A DNA stretch of 64,000 bases from Fennellomyces sp. T-0311 (GCA_025266875.1 JALLLT010000008.1:124001-188000), one strand, 5' to 3'. Shown: positions 20,862 through 34,900, numbered from the stretch's first letter. A program made the numbers and translations. Notes: generated by a model from the letters alone, not told the origin.

Positions 20862-23231
20862 TTATTTTTGTTTACAACCTTTTGCCCAATACTTTTTCGC
20901 ATACTCAGCCCATATTGTGTCTGATCTGATGTCGCTACCGCCGTAAGCTTCCTCAACCCTGTACTGTTTTCCCGTCACTTGTTGCGTCACATTTTGAACT
21001 TGCGGGCCGCTGTAATGGGTAAAGATAAGATCGACGGTCGGCGTCTCTGGTAGTTTGCTGGCAATAAAGTGGGGTGTGGGATGATCTGGAATAGCCAAAT
21101 GTTTTGTATCGTCACCTGCAATAGTATTTCATTCGTCAGTTCCATCCACATGCTATCCAGTTTGCCGTACCGTCTCTGCCGAGATCATCCTGTGTAATGT
21201 ATCCTGGCGTCATCTTTCGGTGTTTGTGGTAACTTTGAGAGTCACGGTCTTCACAGTTTTCAGGTTCCAATGATGGCATGCCATACTCGTCATCATCAGC
21301 TGATTCAATAAGCACCTGTGCAATTTTAACCGCAGCATCGCGTGGAACATCTTGAATATAGTCAAAACCATCCGGAAAAGGAGTCACCTGCTTTACAGTA
21401 TCCATCGTGAATGGGCCCTCGTATATGTCAAAGCGGATTGTTCCAGTGTCAAATAAAAAGTATCGTTGAGCAACCCTCGCCTTATCTATCACGATCTTGG
21501 GTAACACCTCTAAGATTAAAGTCGTGTTCGTTATGTACGTACATGCATGGAATAAGCGCCCCTATTCACATTACCTTCCATAGTCAGCTTATATATGCTC
21601 GCAGTGTCATTCACAGGAACACGTGTCATATAGTAATTCTGCTTGGGACAACCGAGTGGTGCCATGAGCCCAAGCTTGTGCCGCCAATTGGTGATATTCT
21701 TTGTAATTTCTTGACCCATAGGCGTATCAAATTGAGTTGTGTTTCCATTCACTGCATGGTAAATGTACGAAGCGCGATTTTGATCGAGATAGCGACGGAA
21801 GAAGGTGAGATTTTTAGGCAGAATGCCATTGGCGTCTTGTTCAATCAATCGCGTTTTCTGGTGTATGCCTTTTATGGAGAAAAAGCCAACCGTTTCCATG
21901 AATCTTCCAGATGCAATGCCAGCGGACCATCCATCATAGACGGCAAAGTCGCGAATATGCAGATGTCCGCCAAGGACGCCAATAGGCGCATAGGGATACT
22001 TCTCACGAATCGCTGCACGCACAACATCAAAGGCTTCCGATCGGACGCCAGTGTGACCAATTAGAACCTGTGGTGAATAGCACATCAATGTTTGTTTTGT
22101 TCATCACACACCTACAACGGCTTACGAATATATCGGGCTTATGGGCCGTTAAGGCGTTTATAAACCAACTCTCTTTGACTTCCTCCGCTGCTGTTCGAAT
22201 GACGGATTTGCTGCCATTATGGTCGAAATTGTATAGGAATCCGAATGCTAATACGCGTGTGCCAAATTCACCTTCAAAATAGGTATATTTGTCGCTATGT
22301 ATGTTTTTGACAAATTAGAAAATCCAGGGGTATTGCATATAAGATATTTCTCACACCCGAAAGGAACGGTTTTGCCGCTGGTTAAATCTTTAAAATAAAC
22401 ATTGGATGCGAGATAGCGCCCATTCCATCTCGGCATAAAATTGTGATATACATCCTCTATCACTTCATTGACTAAATGGGGCCCATATTAGATCCTGTTC
22501 ATAAGGTGCAAAATGGTGACCCACTGTATAATTCATGATTGCCTATAATATTAATCATTTAACGCCGATTAATCATGATGGAAAGTTTTGCGAATTAAGC
22601 AAGAAATATACCAATAGCCAGTAAATCGTAAGGAATATGAGCAAGCATGGGCTGAGTAATTTGTCCGTCAGGGCTTGTACTATCACTTAAGCCATTGCCT
22701 AAGTACCACGTTAGCCACTTTGTCAATGTAGCGTGAAATTGAAATCAATGTACCGTCGTGTGTGTCACCCGTGTCCACAATGAAGAGATCTTTCTTTAAC
22801 GCCTTCGCTTTTTCTTTCATGCGCACCTGATGGTCATTGATTGTACGTTGTTTCTCTCACGAACCAGAGAGTAATATTGCTTACCACAAATGAGTAGAGA
22901 TCACCGAGGTCACCATTGTAGGATGCCTCTTGGGTATGCCCCTATCACCGATGCAACGTTTATAAGCAACATACTAATAACTCTATTTCCAAAGAAATAA
23001 ACCTCGACCCATCCTGTGACATTTAGATTTTCTGTTTTTACCAACATGACAGGGAATCATACCATGAATATCAGTGGTCTGTATAAAGTTCACGTCGCCC
23101 CATTCCAATGGGCTGAGGCTCAGGGCTGGTGTTTTCGGCACACCCGGTTGCTCGCGCTTCCCAAAGAAGGACGATGGGTAAGGGTACCCGGTGCCCGCGA
23201 AAGCCAGAGTCAAAAGCACCAAATAGCGCAT
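20862..23231 (-). CDS. secreted or vacuolar calcineurin-like phosphoesterase, YHR202W type
   Basis: A minus-strand gene of about eight or more exons. It begins MRYLVLLTLAFAGTGYPYP, a signal peptide. Metal-binding blocks appear in order: FIQTTDIHG (D-x-H), FIVDTGDTHDG, DLLAIGNHELY (split by an intron), and LGGHLHIRDFAVYDG. Between and after them are NGLSDSTSPDG and a long C-terminal domain like that of 5'-nucleotidases (PAAIKIAQVL-type helix region). This matches the fungal YHR202W family of vacuolar metallophosphoesterases; the substrate is not established. Most junctions were located. The first (around 23030-22935) is ambiguous, so the residues just after DIHG are uncertain. The stop is 20 bases from that of Pus1. 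Confidence 0.82.
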
Positions 23232-23512
23232 TCTCCTGCAAGGACAAAAAAAAAAGAAGAAAGAAACGCTCAACGGGCTTTTACGCCATCGGATTTGTCC
23301 TTATATGTGTATGCACCTCTGCAGCCCCCCTTGAAGAAGACTGCAGCCTTACGAAGTACTGGGTGATGCGTCTAATAGATTATCCGAAAGCATACTCTCA
23401 CTAGGCATTTTGCTCACATGGACTGACCATCTGACGGCAGAAACGGGAAAGCGTCCTTAAAAGGATAATTCACTCCGCGTATATCTATGCTTTAGCCTTC
23501 CTCCTTGACAAC

Positions 23513-24694
23513 ATGACCACGACTCCCGTTCCAACCTCCAGTGATAAATCCTTATTCAATGATGCCGTGAGTATCCGGCTAACATTCCAATTTATGCGTA
23601 TACATTGACATACAGCGAACAGATCCTGCTTGAACCGTACAATTACCTTTGCGATCACCCAGGAAAAGATATTCGGGGAAAGCTTATTGAAGCTTTTGAT
23701 GCTTGGCTTCATGTACCCTCAGACAAACTCAAAGTGATTACAAACATTGTACAGATGCTGCACACAGCAAGCTTAATGTAGGTTATTTGTCGATTAATAA
23801 CACAAGACGACTAATGCCGCCTTTCAGGATCGACGATGTTCAAGATGATTCGGACCTCAGACGTGCTGTTCCGGTCGCGCATCATATCTTTGGCGTTCCA
23901 CAAACGATCAATTCTGCCAACTACGTTTACTTTATGGCCTTGCAGGAGTTGTTGAAGCTGGATCAGCCGCATATGGTCGCCGTTTATGCTGAGGAGCTTG
24001 TTAATCTACACCGAGGACAGGGAACCGAGTTGTTCTGGAGGGACTCGCTCACGTGCCCATCCGAGGACGAGTACATTGCCATGGTAAACAACAGTAAGTT
24101 GAGCCAGCAAGAAATATGCGGGAGCAGCAGAGTTTGAACGGAATATGGATAGAAACAAGTGGTCTTCTCAGATTGGCTGTCCGCTTGATGCAGGAAGCCA
24201 GCAGCAGCAATGTGTAAGCGGACCCCGTGATGATCGTTCACCAGTTTATGCTGATTACGGTTTTCTGTTAGCGACTATACATATCTTGTTAATATCATTG
24301 GAATACACTTTCAAGTGCGTGATGACTATCTGAATTTACAATCAGACACGGTAATGTGATCCATGCAACTACATGCCAGATACCTAACGCTACTTGCACA
24401 CAGTATTCTAAAAATAAGGGGTTCTGTGAAGATCTCACTGAAGGAAAATTTTCGTTTCCGGTGATCCATGCCATCCGTGCGGACACATCCAACCGACAGT
24501 TACTCAACATTGTCAGTCAAAAGCCAACCGCTGTCGAGGTAAAGCGATACGCGCTTGAGATCATCCAGCGGACAGGAACTTTCGAGTACGTCAAGGAGTT
24601 TTTAAAGAAGAAGGAGATGGAAGCGCGCAAGGAAATCAAGTCGCTAGGAGGAAATGTTCTACTTGAAAAAGTTATGGATTCGTTATCAATATAA
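23513..24694 (+). CDS. carG: geranylgeranyl-diphosphate synthase
   Basis: Six exons (23513-23566, 23623-23777, 23828-24093, 24153-24213, 24272-24350, 24404-24694) give 301 residues, the normal size. The first Asp-rich motif is [20 protein letters not shown] (DDxxD) and the second is [24 protein letters not shown] follows, and the protein ends [11 protein letters not shown]. It condenses farnesyl-PP with isopentenyl-PP to geranylgeranyl-PP. That product feeds carotenoid and trisporoid synthesis in Mucorales and Rab/Rho prenylation in all fungi. No carotenoid gene lies next to it, so both roles remain possible. The symbol is given by resemblance to mucoralean carG enzymes. It is divergent from the phosphoesterase gene, with 281 bases between starts. 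Confidence 0.95.
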
Positions 24695-24937
24695 CAACAA
24701 CGAATACAGGATCGTGCTGAAAATAAGAAACTGCGGCTTTTCCTTAGTACCCTTCTGTATTTCGCGAAGCAGTTGTATTTGAAATACTGAGTGGCAAGGT
24801 AGCTTCGGTAAAGCGTTCCAATTCCCTGGGACACTAATAAAATTAACTTAGCATACCAAACACCTGAACATTACTTAAATATCAGCACTGCTGCTCCATG
24901 AATATCCTCCCATACCCTCAAACATTCTTTACATCTT

Positions 24938-26541
24938 ATGAGACTCTCGTTAATTTCTAGTGCAATTGCCCTCCTTTCAGTGGCAAACTTTGCTAGCGCA
25001 GGCAAACTAAACAAGCGCTCAGTCTCATCCGTCGCCAGCACGTGTCCGTTGGATGAATCAACGCAATTAGGTCGACTTGTTCGTAAACAACTACCTGCAA
25101 TATTTGAAACAATGTATAACTCTTCGCTTTGATTAGATATATAACTACAGCGGATATTTCCAGCGAGCTTACTATGGTGTAAGTACTACCATGGTACTAA
25201 AAAGATAAGTATTGATGAGATGACATAACAAATGCAGATCGCTGGCGATTACTCTTTTGGTGGACCTGTAACTGTCAGAGGCGACTATGAGAACTTGGAA
25301 TTGTCCATCAATGCAGACCGATACATAAATTGCGGAGCGGGTAGAGTCGATTTTGTGACGTTCAACAAAGACAAAGTGGCTATCAGTGGTGTTGATGGAA
25401 ACAAAGACGTCCATGCTGTCGGAAACCAGCTTGTCAGCGTTGACGGTCGGGTTGATCTTAGCAATGGCTGCCAATCTTTATACCAAGATAATCCAACGGG
25501 TATTTACAACGACTTTATTACAGATTCAGTGGTGGTCGGATCGATCCGTCTTGCCAATTTGACGCCTAATATGCTTATGGATGAAACGGGCAAGATTATT
25601 GATAAAGGCTCTACCAATTCCAACTACAAGGTCTTCACCTTTAATACGTGTGGTGGAGGTCATTGCCCTGTCGCGGGTGATCTCTCGGACCCCAGTATCT
25701 TTGAAGACAACGGTAAATATGTTGGTCCATCCGGCGATGTCCCATCCCCCGAAGAGACTGTTGTCTTTAACGTAAGCTTGAACCAGCGTTGCTTATACTG
25801 AAAAGTTGCTAAAATGTGTGATATAGATACCAGTCGACCCCAATAGTGTATTCAACATCACCAACGTTAAAGTCAGCGAAGGATTTTATCCCTGTCGGAC
25901 GATCTACAACTTTTACCCTGTTGGTAGTGGTGGAAACTATGACTCGCAAAGCACTTTTACGTTGTTGCGCTCAAAGGGTGACTTGAAAGGTTTTACCGTT
26001 GCTCCGAAAGGTGAGCCTAGTTATCGTTTATATAGTGCAGCGAGTGCCTAAATAATTAACGCTATAGGATTAATTCGCGATGGTGCTGAGGGCTCTTTTA
26101 TCGGGACGCTTGCTGGCTACGATTATGACTGGCAAGAAGGAGTTACCAACAAGTACATTCGTCCGTATAGCGACTCTGGAATTCAAGGCTGTGACAATTT
26201 CCAAGGATGCTTTGCTGTTGCTCCAGGTAAAGTGGCTCTGTAATATACTTAGCTATGTAAATTTACACATACCCGGAGGAGTTATAGGTATGCCGTACGT
26301 AACAGTCACAGTAACGAATAGTGAGGCGCCTGTTTCCACGACAACAATCGACGCTGCTTCGACTATATTTGTCCATCCTTATGACGGCAATAAAAAGGGT
26401 AAAGAGGATTGGAGAGATGGAAAGGACTGGAAAGATAGCAAGGATTGGAAAGATGGCAAGAACTGGAAAGATGGCAAGGATTGGAAAGATGACAAGAACT
26501 GGAGAGGTGGCAAAGACTGGGAAAATAAGAAGGATAAATGA
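24938..26541 (+). CDS. choice-of-anchor-A surface protein, paralogue A
   Basis: Six exons (24938-25113, 25151-25178, 25238-25771, 25827-26010, 26068-26226, 26288-26541) give 444 residues. It has a signal peptide (MRLSLISSAIALLSVANFASA), a KR site, CPLDESTQLGRLVRKQ, then IAGDYSFGGPVTVRGDY where the other copies have LGPLAVGG. The shared core follows: FTFNTCGGGHCPVAGDLSDP, GPSGDVPSPEETVVFN, ACRT-like CRTIYNFYPV and LIRDGAEGSFIG. The tail is a run of Lys-Asp-Trp-Lys-Asp-Gly units. It is the most divergent of five paralogues. The function is inferred to be cell-surface or wall. Intron 1 is very short (37 nt), so exon 2 (28 nt) is the least certain part. Confidence 0.75.
26398..26536 (+). repeat. 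tandem 15-nt repeats coding the K-D-W-K-D-G tail
   Basis: About eight imperfect copies of a 15-base unit (GATGGCAAGGATTGG-like) at the 3' end of paralogue A. Each encodes a five-residue unit of Asp-Gly-Lys-Asp/Asn-Trp with Lys. Repeat number is likely to vary between strains. Confidence 0.85.
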
Positions 26542-26865
26542 TAAAGCTGCTGTTAGTACTTAGTAATAATCTGTTGGGATGAAATTTATCGCATATAAAA
26601 TTGCCCACTTATGTCACATATTCATGAATACCTACTGGAATAACTGATATACGAATTGGGTAGTTTATCTGACTGTGGCTTTCTCCATTATTATTGCGGA
26701 GCAAGCCGGTTTTGATTGCAATTGTGATGATGAGCAAGATCTTTATTCTGAGTCCGTTGTAACAAAAATCAATCATTCCGACATGTAGGCATAAGACTGT
26801 ATAAATGGAAATAATGCGTTCCTTCATTCCATACTTCTTTCCTACGTTCTTATTATTCCAGAAAG
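26542..26865. other. intergenic between surface paralogues A and B
   Basis: AT-rich 324 bases holding the 3' end of A and the promoter of B. No gene seen. Confidence 0.5.
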
Positions 26866-28324
26866 ATGGTCAAGTGGGTACCAGTCATCTCATCCATCGC
26901 GCTCGCTGCAGCATTGGCTACTGCCGACTCTTTTTCCAGGCGAGCTTCAATTCCAGATTCCTGTCCTCTGGATCATAATACATGGAGTGGTGACGTGGTA
27001 TGAGTTCTAGCTGCGGTTATTTCATTATTTTCTAAGAGCCCATACTTAGTTTACTTCATTTACCGGACTCGTTGCCAACGACTTCACCGTGGTAAGTTAG
27101 TCAAATTAGTAAATATAGCCAATAAGGCACAGAATACTTAAAAGCATCTTATCAGGGAGGCGGTGGTAAAGAAATTGCAGGTCGTTTGGCTGTAGGTGGA
27201 ACTTTTACGGCCAGGGACTATACCGTCAACGCTGGAAATGATGTAGATTGTACGGGACACCAGAACAACACGTCCTTTACAGATCAAGGTCTGGTTGCGG
27301 TCGGAAAAGTTAACCCTCAAAATGTGGCAGTCAATGGCTACTCCGTCCTCCTCGGTGGTGGTGATATTTCTGGAATTCAGCCAATAGATCCAGCCTGTAC
27401 CGTCAGCACTGAACCTTTGTTTGGTGAACTTCAACTGAGAATTGCACAAGATGCAGCAGTTACTGCTTCCTCCTTGTTTGCATTTATGGAGCCACACTAT
27501 TCTATGGACGCGAATGGCAAAGTTACCAAACTTTACGATGGTGCGGAAGATAAATACGCAGTATTCAAGTTTCATTCTTGTGAAGCGGAAAACTGCTCTA
27601 CCTCTGGTCAGTTATCCGATCCAACAGGTTTCCTGTTCAACACGAATGGCACATATAAAGGCATGACTGGTGATGTTCCTTCAAGTGACAAGACAGTGAT
27701 TTTCAATATTCCTGTCACCCAATCTGATACTATCACTATCACCAATGACCTTATTAGCGAGGGACTGAATCCATGCAAAACGATTTTCAACTTCTACGCT
27801 GTTGACATGGGCGGAGGCTACGATTTTGAAGACGTTTTTACCGTTAACCGGACGAATGCAGGACCTATTTCAGGATTTACCTTGGCAGTTAGAGGTAAAA
27901 AATGCTTAAAATTTCATTGCGATAGACTTCATGCTCAAACTTCTTTCTAGGTAATATCATTGATGGTCCTCTGGGTGGTTTCGTTGGCCAAATTGTTTCA
28001 AATGCTTATACTTGGGGTGATATGCATACCGGACCATCCATTCTTAGCTATGCATCTGCTAGTGATCAATGTACGACATTCGATGGATGCTTCCCGACAA
28101 GAAGATGTAAGTAAGGAGGTTGGAATCTACGATCATTTTATTTACGCACTATAATAGATTACAACCCAACTCAGGTTCATACAGAAACTGCGGCTGTGAA
28201 GACGGTTGGAGACGCGACAGTCGAAACTGTATATGCCGTTCCATACGTGGAGGAATCTGATAAAAAAGGCTGGGGCAGAAAGGGCAAGAAAGGTGGTTGG
28301 GACGGAGTTGATGATAAGTGGTAG
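26866..28324 (+). CDS. choice-of-anchor-A surface protein, paralogue B
   Basis: Five exons (26866-26997, 27050-27091, 27156-27894, 27951-28106, 28158-28324) give 411 residues. It starts with a signal peptide (MVKWVPVISSIALAAALATA), then an RR site and SCPLDHNTWSGDV. The 42-nt exon encodes FTSFTGLVANDFTV. The core begins GGGGKEIAGRLAVGGTFTA and continues through TGDVPSSDKTVIFNIPVTQS, NFYAVDMGGGYDFED and FDGCFP. The tail is short and charged (KKGWGRKGKKGGWDGVDDKW) with no hydrophobic GPI signal. Unlike A, C, D and E, it has no intron between VIFN and IPVT, which points to intron loss. There is no Thr-rich stalk. Confidence 0.82.
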
Positions 28325-29318
28325 ATTCCGCAACGTAGAATATAATCTATTCGCCTCTTTCTATTATTATACTGTTAATGTTTCTACAAAAATCGATTAC
28401 AAGGGATTCTGCATGCAATTGATTGATACACGTAGTGATCATGTTGATTTTGACTTCATGTCATACAGAAGTCCTATGTGTTTTACTGTGAATTACTTTC
28501 TGAACGGAGGTGTTTGGAAGTGATCGCTCGGAAGAATGTGTCAAAATTAATCAGTGGGGTACTTTAGTCGAGCTCTGGTTTCCGATGATGAACATGAAGC
28601 CTATATCATGAATAACTGTTTCTGGGTGTCACCATCAGGAATTAAAATGTGCCTGATCGAGAAACCTAACGGAAAAGCTATAAAATCTTTAGATATATAC
28701 TTCCGATGCGTTGCTTGGTATCGATAGAATAATTTTCTACCTGAACGATTGTAGCAATAACTAGTTCGCTGGATAGATTGAGCGAATAGGAAGTTTCAAA
28801 AATAGCCGGAAACAATTAAGAATTAGTAACATCAGAGCGAAAATTTGGAAGTTGACTCCACTACACGGGCTTCAGGATTCAACAGATCCATGTTATATCC
28901 GAGATGACGGTACCACTTTAAGATCGACTTTGGAAGGTATGGAAAACTTATGCCTTATTATAGAAAACAATTTTACGGTCATTATTCTTCAAGGCCATTT
29001 TAGAATTAGTTGTAATACTTGGAAACTGATTCACTTGGAGCTGCCGAATCGCTTTTTTTCTCAGTATTATTATACGTATCCTGGAACACTTTTATTTTTT
29101 CTCCTGCTATTGAGTCATGGTAAAATATCTAGGAAGTTCCGGATATTCAAGTAACAACAAAAGAGTCAAAAAAGGCAGAATCTTTGTTACGAAGATGTTC
29201 CATTCCTCCGCTGCCTTTCTCGGTGTAGTCATTCTTGACTGTACATTCCGAATTATAAAGAAGCACATTCCTCTATTTTTGTGCACTTGTCTCTGTTGCT
29301 CTTCGTTACTACTCAATT
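28325..29318. other. 1-kb noncoding interval between surface paralogues B and C
   Basis: AT-rich sequence without a recognisable gene. A reading frame around 28852-29154 has no motif, and its translation reads like noncoding sequence. The promoter of paralogue C lies at the right end. Confidence 0.5.
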
Positions 29319-31873
29319 ATGCGTGTCAGCTGGAAAGTTCCACTGGCAGCTCTGTGCACAGCAGCACTCGTGGCCTTTTCATCTTCGGGTGTCACTGACG
29401 CTGCTCCATCGCCATGGGTTCAAGAGAACCATCCAATCCTCGATATTCTTGGTCGAAAACTCTATCACAATAAGCGTGAAATTACCGATCTCTATGAAGT
29501 CTGTCCTCTGGATAGTAATTCTATTGCTGGTGCTATGGTACGTGTCTGCGATTCCGGACACTTTGGTACATCTTACTAAACCTTTTCCTTATCACCAGTT
29601 TTTGCATTTTACCGCCATCTTTTTCGATGACTTCACGACTGTAAGCAATATATTGGCCTTTGAAAAAAGGTAACGATTCTAAAAGTATTTTTGAAGGGAG
29701 GAGGTACCGATATCCTTGGTCCCCTTGCTGTTGGTGGTCGGTTTACGGCACCCAACTACATTGTCAATGCCAACCGTGGTCAAGATTGTTCGGTAGACCC
29801 TCGAACAGGTTTAGATGGTATTGGTCTTGTTGTTCAAGGCTTGACCATTACATATGATACTCGTGTCCATGGTTATTCTCTCCATGCTGGTGGTGGTGAC
29901 TTGGCTGAAATCAAGGAGCTTAATGAAGGAGATGGATGTCGGGTTTATAATGATATCAATACTGGTGCTTTTGACTTTGGCGTTGCCGAAAATGCTGCTA
30001 TTCGAGCATCACTCATCTTGGCTCTGACTGAGCCTAATATGTACATGGATGGTGACGGAAAAATCACCGATCTAGGATCCAGTAACTCGGCTTACAAGGT
30101 TTTTACTTTTAACACATGTAACGATGGCAACTGCAACGTTGGTGGCGTACTTTCCAACCCGGACGCCATTTTCCTCGGCAATGGAAATTTCAATGGACCT
30201 ACTGGTGACGTGCCTAGCAATGATGACACTGTTGTATTCAACGTAGGCTTAATATTACTGTGCAATTTTGCGTGAAGATTAATCTCATTAATCTCTATAT
30301 AGATTCCTGTAACCGAAGGTGACACTATTGAACTTAAAACCAACTTCCCAAGCAAAGGGTTCTATGCTTGCCGAACCATTTATAATTTTTATCCGGTCAA
30401 TAGCGAGGGTATCTTCAGCTCAGCTGGTGAAATTACCGTCTTCCGTAATACCGGTGGCCAGCTTGAAGGCTTCACATTGGCACCTCGCGGTAATGTTTAC
30501 ATGATTTAAAACATTTATGTGGTGTTTCTGACGTGTATACAATAGCTCATATTCGTGATGGAACAACTGGTGCCTTTGCAGGCACTATTATTGGGTTGGA
30601 TTATGCTTGGCACTACCTCACAACAGGTGTCGAACTTCACGACTACGCTGCTGCCGATGATAACTGCCGCATCTATGACGGTTGCTTCCCGATCAGCACA
30701 ACGGAAACTCCTCAATATACCACTGTTACTGTAACGGCAACGGCTCCCGCATCAACAGTGACTGATTTTGCTACACAAACAGTTACAAGCGCTACTACTG
30801 CTACACGCACATCCACGCAAGTAACAGTCCTCACCAAGCCATCAACGATGTCAGTTCCCGTTACCATTACACATCCAGGATCAACCTACACAACGACCGT
30901 TGCTACCACGGAGACCCTGACAGAAACTAATAGCTTTGTCACAGAATACACGACTCATAGCGCATATTCGTCAACTTACGAAATCGCTCAGATATTGACA
31001 TACACTTTCGATAGACCCGTTACACATGATCCTAGTACTGTAACGGAAACTGTCACTTCGACCGAAACAACCTCCGCACCAGAAACAATCACCACAACAA
31101 TTACTGAGCCCGATGGCTCCACCACGATTGCTACGTATACCACTTATTCACCTCTGACCACCACTGAGACTTATCTTACTACGGAGACACACAGTGGTTT
31201 CACCGAAACACGTGAAGTGACCACTACCGAGACGTCTTACATTCCTTCAGTGACGGTTGTTATACCCACGGACGATCAAATCGTTTCATCCACTATGTAC
31301 TCCGTCGACACTGAAGTGACCACTGAGTATACAGAAAGCGTTGTGGAGGACCCAGGTTCTGTGGAGACAAGTTATTCGCTTTCCACGAACCAACCATTGA
31401 CACAGACAGAGACACTCACTCAAACTATTGTGGAGACAATTTCAACTGTATCAACGTATACAACCGAGCATGTTACCACTATAACAGGAGACCAGACAGT
31501 TATTGAGACGGTTAGTCAAGTACCTCCTGAGCCTACAACAAGAACCAGAACCACGGGTGCTCTCACGACTATTTCAGAGTATCCTCTTACCACGACGACC
31601 ACAACTGTTTATGTGTCTACTTACACCGCCCAACCAAGGACTACCGTCGTCTACGCTTATGACGAAAATCAGGTCAAGGATAAATGGAAGCAAGGCAAAG
31701 GAGACTGGAACCACGGAGCAGGCGCGTGGGATCACGGAAAGGGCGAGTGGGAAGATGACAAGAAAGGAAAGAAGTGGGACGAAGGCAAGAAGAAGGGTGA
31801 AGGAGAAGAGAAGGGCAAGAAGAAGGGTGGCGACTGGGAAGATGACGAAGACTGCGATGACGACGATGATTAG
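29319..31873 (+). CDS. choice-of-anchor-A surface protein with long Thr-rich stalk, paralogue C
   Basis: Five exons (29319-29537, 29599-29640, 29697-30242, 30303-30489, 30546-31873) give 773 residues. It has a signal peptide, a KR site (HNKREITDLY), VCPLDSNSIAGAM and the 42-nt exon FLHFTAIFFDDFTT. The core follows: GGGTDILGPLAVGGRFTAPN, HAGGGD, FTFNTCNDGNCNVGGVLSNP, GPTGDVPSNDDTVVFN-IPVT, ACRTIYNFYPVN, QLEGFTLAPR-AHIRDGTTGAF and YDGCFP. About 310 residues of Thr/Ser/Val-rich stalk follow, likely heavily O-glycosylated. The basic Trp/Lys/Gly segment ends in a nearly all-acidic C-terminus (DDEDCDDDDD). No GPI signal or membrane anchor is seen. It is convergent with TPP2, with 104 bases between stops. 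Confidence 0.85.
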
Positions 31874-31977
31874 ATCAGTTCAAATAGAAGGTTCATACGA
31901 CTTGTATGTTATAATAATAATCTTAACCACGAACGTTTATTCTGCTTTAAAAAGCACATTATGTTCGAACGAGTTGT

Positions 31978-34900
31978 TTAGAAACGAGCCAAACCACCTG
32001 GTGGTCTTCGGATAAGAGACCATTTGGTATCATATTTATACCAGAGATCCCAACCCAAATCATTGTAGATGTCTCTTCGAATAGCCCAGGCCTTTTGCAT
32101 ATCCGCGACAGTATCAGATTTGACGCTAAGATCGGATAGGTACTTTTCTACGGCCTTCAACGCTGTTCCGTAATGACCATTGACTTGATCACGCTTGACC
32201 TTGACCAAGGTAGACAACAGATCGCCATCATCATGGTTCCACTGTCTCCACGCCTTCAGGTTGGCTTCGAAGTCCTTTGTGTCTTCTTTTGTCAGAATGC
32301 ATGCGTATGCCAAAGTCTTGTTCTTGAGTGCACTGGCGATCTGCTGTGTCTTCTTTTCAACTTCTTTTCGCTGTTCCTTGACATCTTCGGGCTCATCCGA
32401 TTGACTTTGGTGTCTACCGAGGAATTCTAAAAGTGGACGCTGATCGATCTGCTGAAGGATCTTGTCGGTGAGGTTGATTATGTCTGTAGCTTTCTCCTTG
32501 GACAGCTTCTTGGAGGAACCAGATGATGCTAAGAGACATTCAACAGCTCCACCTGCTGCCTTCCAGAGGGCATCAATCTTGTATTGCAGTACGGCAATAT
32601 TGTTGGGATAGTCTTCTTCCAGCTTTGCCAATAGAGTCTGTTGCACCGAGGAGTTGTCGGCGAACTTGTCAAGATAGGAAATTTGAAGGTCTCGCACAGC
32701 ATCTGTCAGTTGACCCTTGATCTTGTCGTCGTCAGGTCGGTTGTTGTTCTTGGAGGAGTCCTTGGAATTTGACTTTTGCTCAGGAGGAATGATATAGATC
32801 GCCTGATACTGTCCGCCATCGATTTTGTTGCTGGTGAATGATAGCTTGCCAACCAATGCATCACCTGGTTTGGCTTCCTTGGGAACCCACTGTTGGTCTT
32901 TGAGAGGAGGTGCAATGTAGCACACCTTGGGATCATGTTTCTCCAACTGGATCTTGGAAATTGGTCCACCGGCATATACATCCTTGATGTTGCCATAGGT
33001 GCTAAAACTGACACTCTTGATGCTCATGTCCAGTTCACAGATGGTGCTCTTGAGTTTCTCCAAGACGCTTTCCTCTTCGGTCGTCAGCTGTAACATGATG
33101 GTGTATTCACCCTTGGTGTCCAGCTTGAACGAATGATCAAACACATCCAAGTAACCAACTACCTTGCGATTGGCATCGTACACTAGTTTTGCGTTAAAGA
33201 GATAAACTCGGTAGCGATGACAGCTGGTTCTTACCAATACCAAACACGCCGGCAAGGAAGTGCTCATACAGCTGATTCATTACTGTCGGGAATCGTGGAG
33301 TAATAGTTGTGCTGTTATCGACCTTGAATGTGTACGACAATACCAATTCGTACAGGACTCTTGTATCAGGCAGCGTGTTGCGATCAGCATGCAGCGGTGC
33401 AATAGTTGCCTCAGTTGGTCTGAGATACTTCCGAAGCTTGTCTAACGAAAACCGTAAGCAGGCAGTAATACCAACGTAGAAAGAGGATAAACTTACTGAA
33501 GCTCGTGCTAATATCCACCTTGTTCTCTTGACGAACGCCGGCAACGATATCTAAACGAGTAACCTGGGGTTCCAAATGAACAACACCACGACCATCCGAG
33601 AGGTTGCCAGCGAGACGGACACCATGGAACTCGATCTCCAAGTCGATAAAATGTTTGCCCAGTGATGACCAGAATTGAGCCAGGGCGAACTCCATGTTCA
33701 AGCCACCACGGACAGCGAAACGAACAGTAATGACTTGATCTTCTGAGCTGGTGTCACCGAACGAACCCGATCCGAGAAGCATACCATAGGTTTGCTTGTT
33801 CTTTTGATTCTTCTTTGGAACGAGCTGGAGCAAGTGCAACATGAATCGTGCAGGGCATGTATCTACTTGAGTCTTGGAGCGCAGTGTCAACTTGGCATAG
33901 GAGGCGCCTTCGGGGACGTGGACAAAGCGGCGCATGATATCGCCTGGACCGAATTCAACGTTTTTGAATTCAATCGATCCTTTGGCTGGAACAATAGGTT
34001 TAACAACAGATACAGGCACCTTGAACAATGGACCGCGGTCAGGTGCAGAAGTGTCGTAACCAAGGACTTCGCCGTAATGGAATTCGCTTTCAGTGAGTGC
34101 AGTGGGGTCAACCTTGATTTGGAATGCATTTCCTGGGATACTGTGTAAGTTTTGCTTGCATTTGCAATGGTTTTTAGAAAGCGTATGTGAGATACCTGAG
34201 GAAGACAAGTAGAGATAGTCTGGTGCAGTGATCCAGGGTTCGCTAGCTACCAAAGCGACTCGCGCATCAAACTCAAACTTTGCCAAACTATACTTTGGAT
34301 TCTCTGGATCGGTCTCGCCCATAAAGGTCGGATTGACCTTGACACCGAGATATTGGACTTGGCTTGTCTCGGCATGTTCACGCAGATAAACGCCGCGCAG
34401 GTTGCCTCGCTTAAGCACCGCTACCTACATATATTACTTAGTATATGAAGAACAAAAAGCATGGCGATCATGACGTCTTGCCTGGAACATGATGTCTAAA
34501 TCCTTGCGGCTTTCATTGTTCTCGAGGTATTCCCAAGCCTTATCCACTTGGATAAACCCAACATTCAATGGGTCATTGACAGACTTGGCCGTTTGTACGA
34601 CGGCCGTCTTCAAGCGATAGGGTGTGTATGGCTGCTGCTTGGCCTTCAAGCCAGACACGAGCAATGCAACACAACCGCATGCATTTGGACTACGCGATTC
34701 GACAAAATGAGTTGACTTTAACTGGAACGTCAAGTTAGCGTTTGTACCTGGACATGCTAGTGCCGTTCTTGAGGTCCAAACGTTTCAGGCCGTACACGGG
34801 AACGCTCGTAATTGCGCTACCAGGCGCGTAAATATCTACTCCCTGGTATCCATCGGTACAAGGGCCACGGGACGACCATGTAAATGGCTTTTCACCCACA

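Noticed and set aside
28852..29154. 100-codon plus frame between paralogues B and C
   Set aside because: No motif, no splice context, and composition like AT-rich noncoding sequence.
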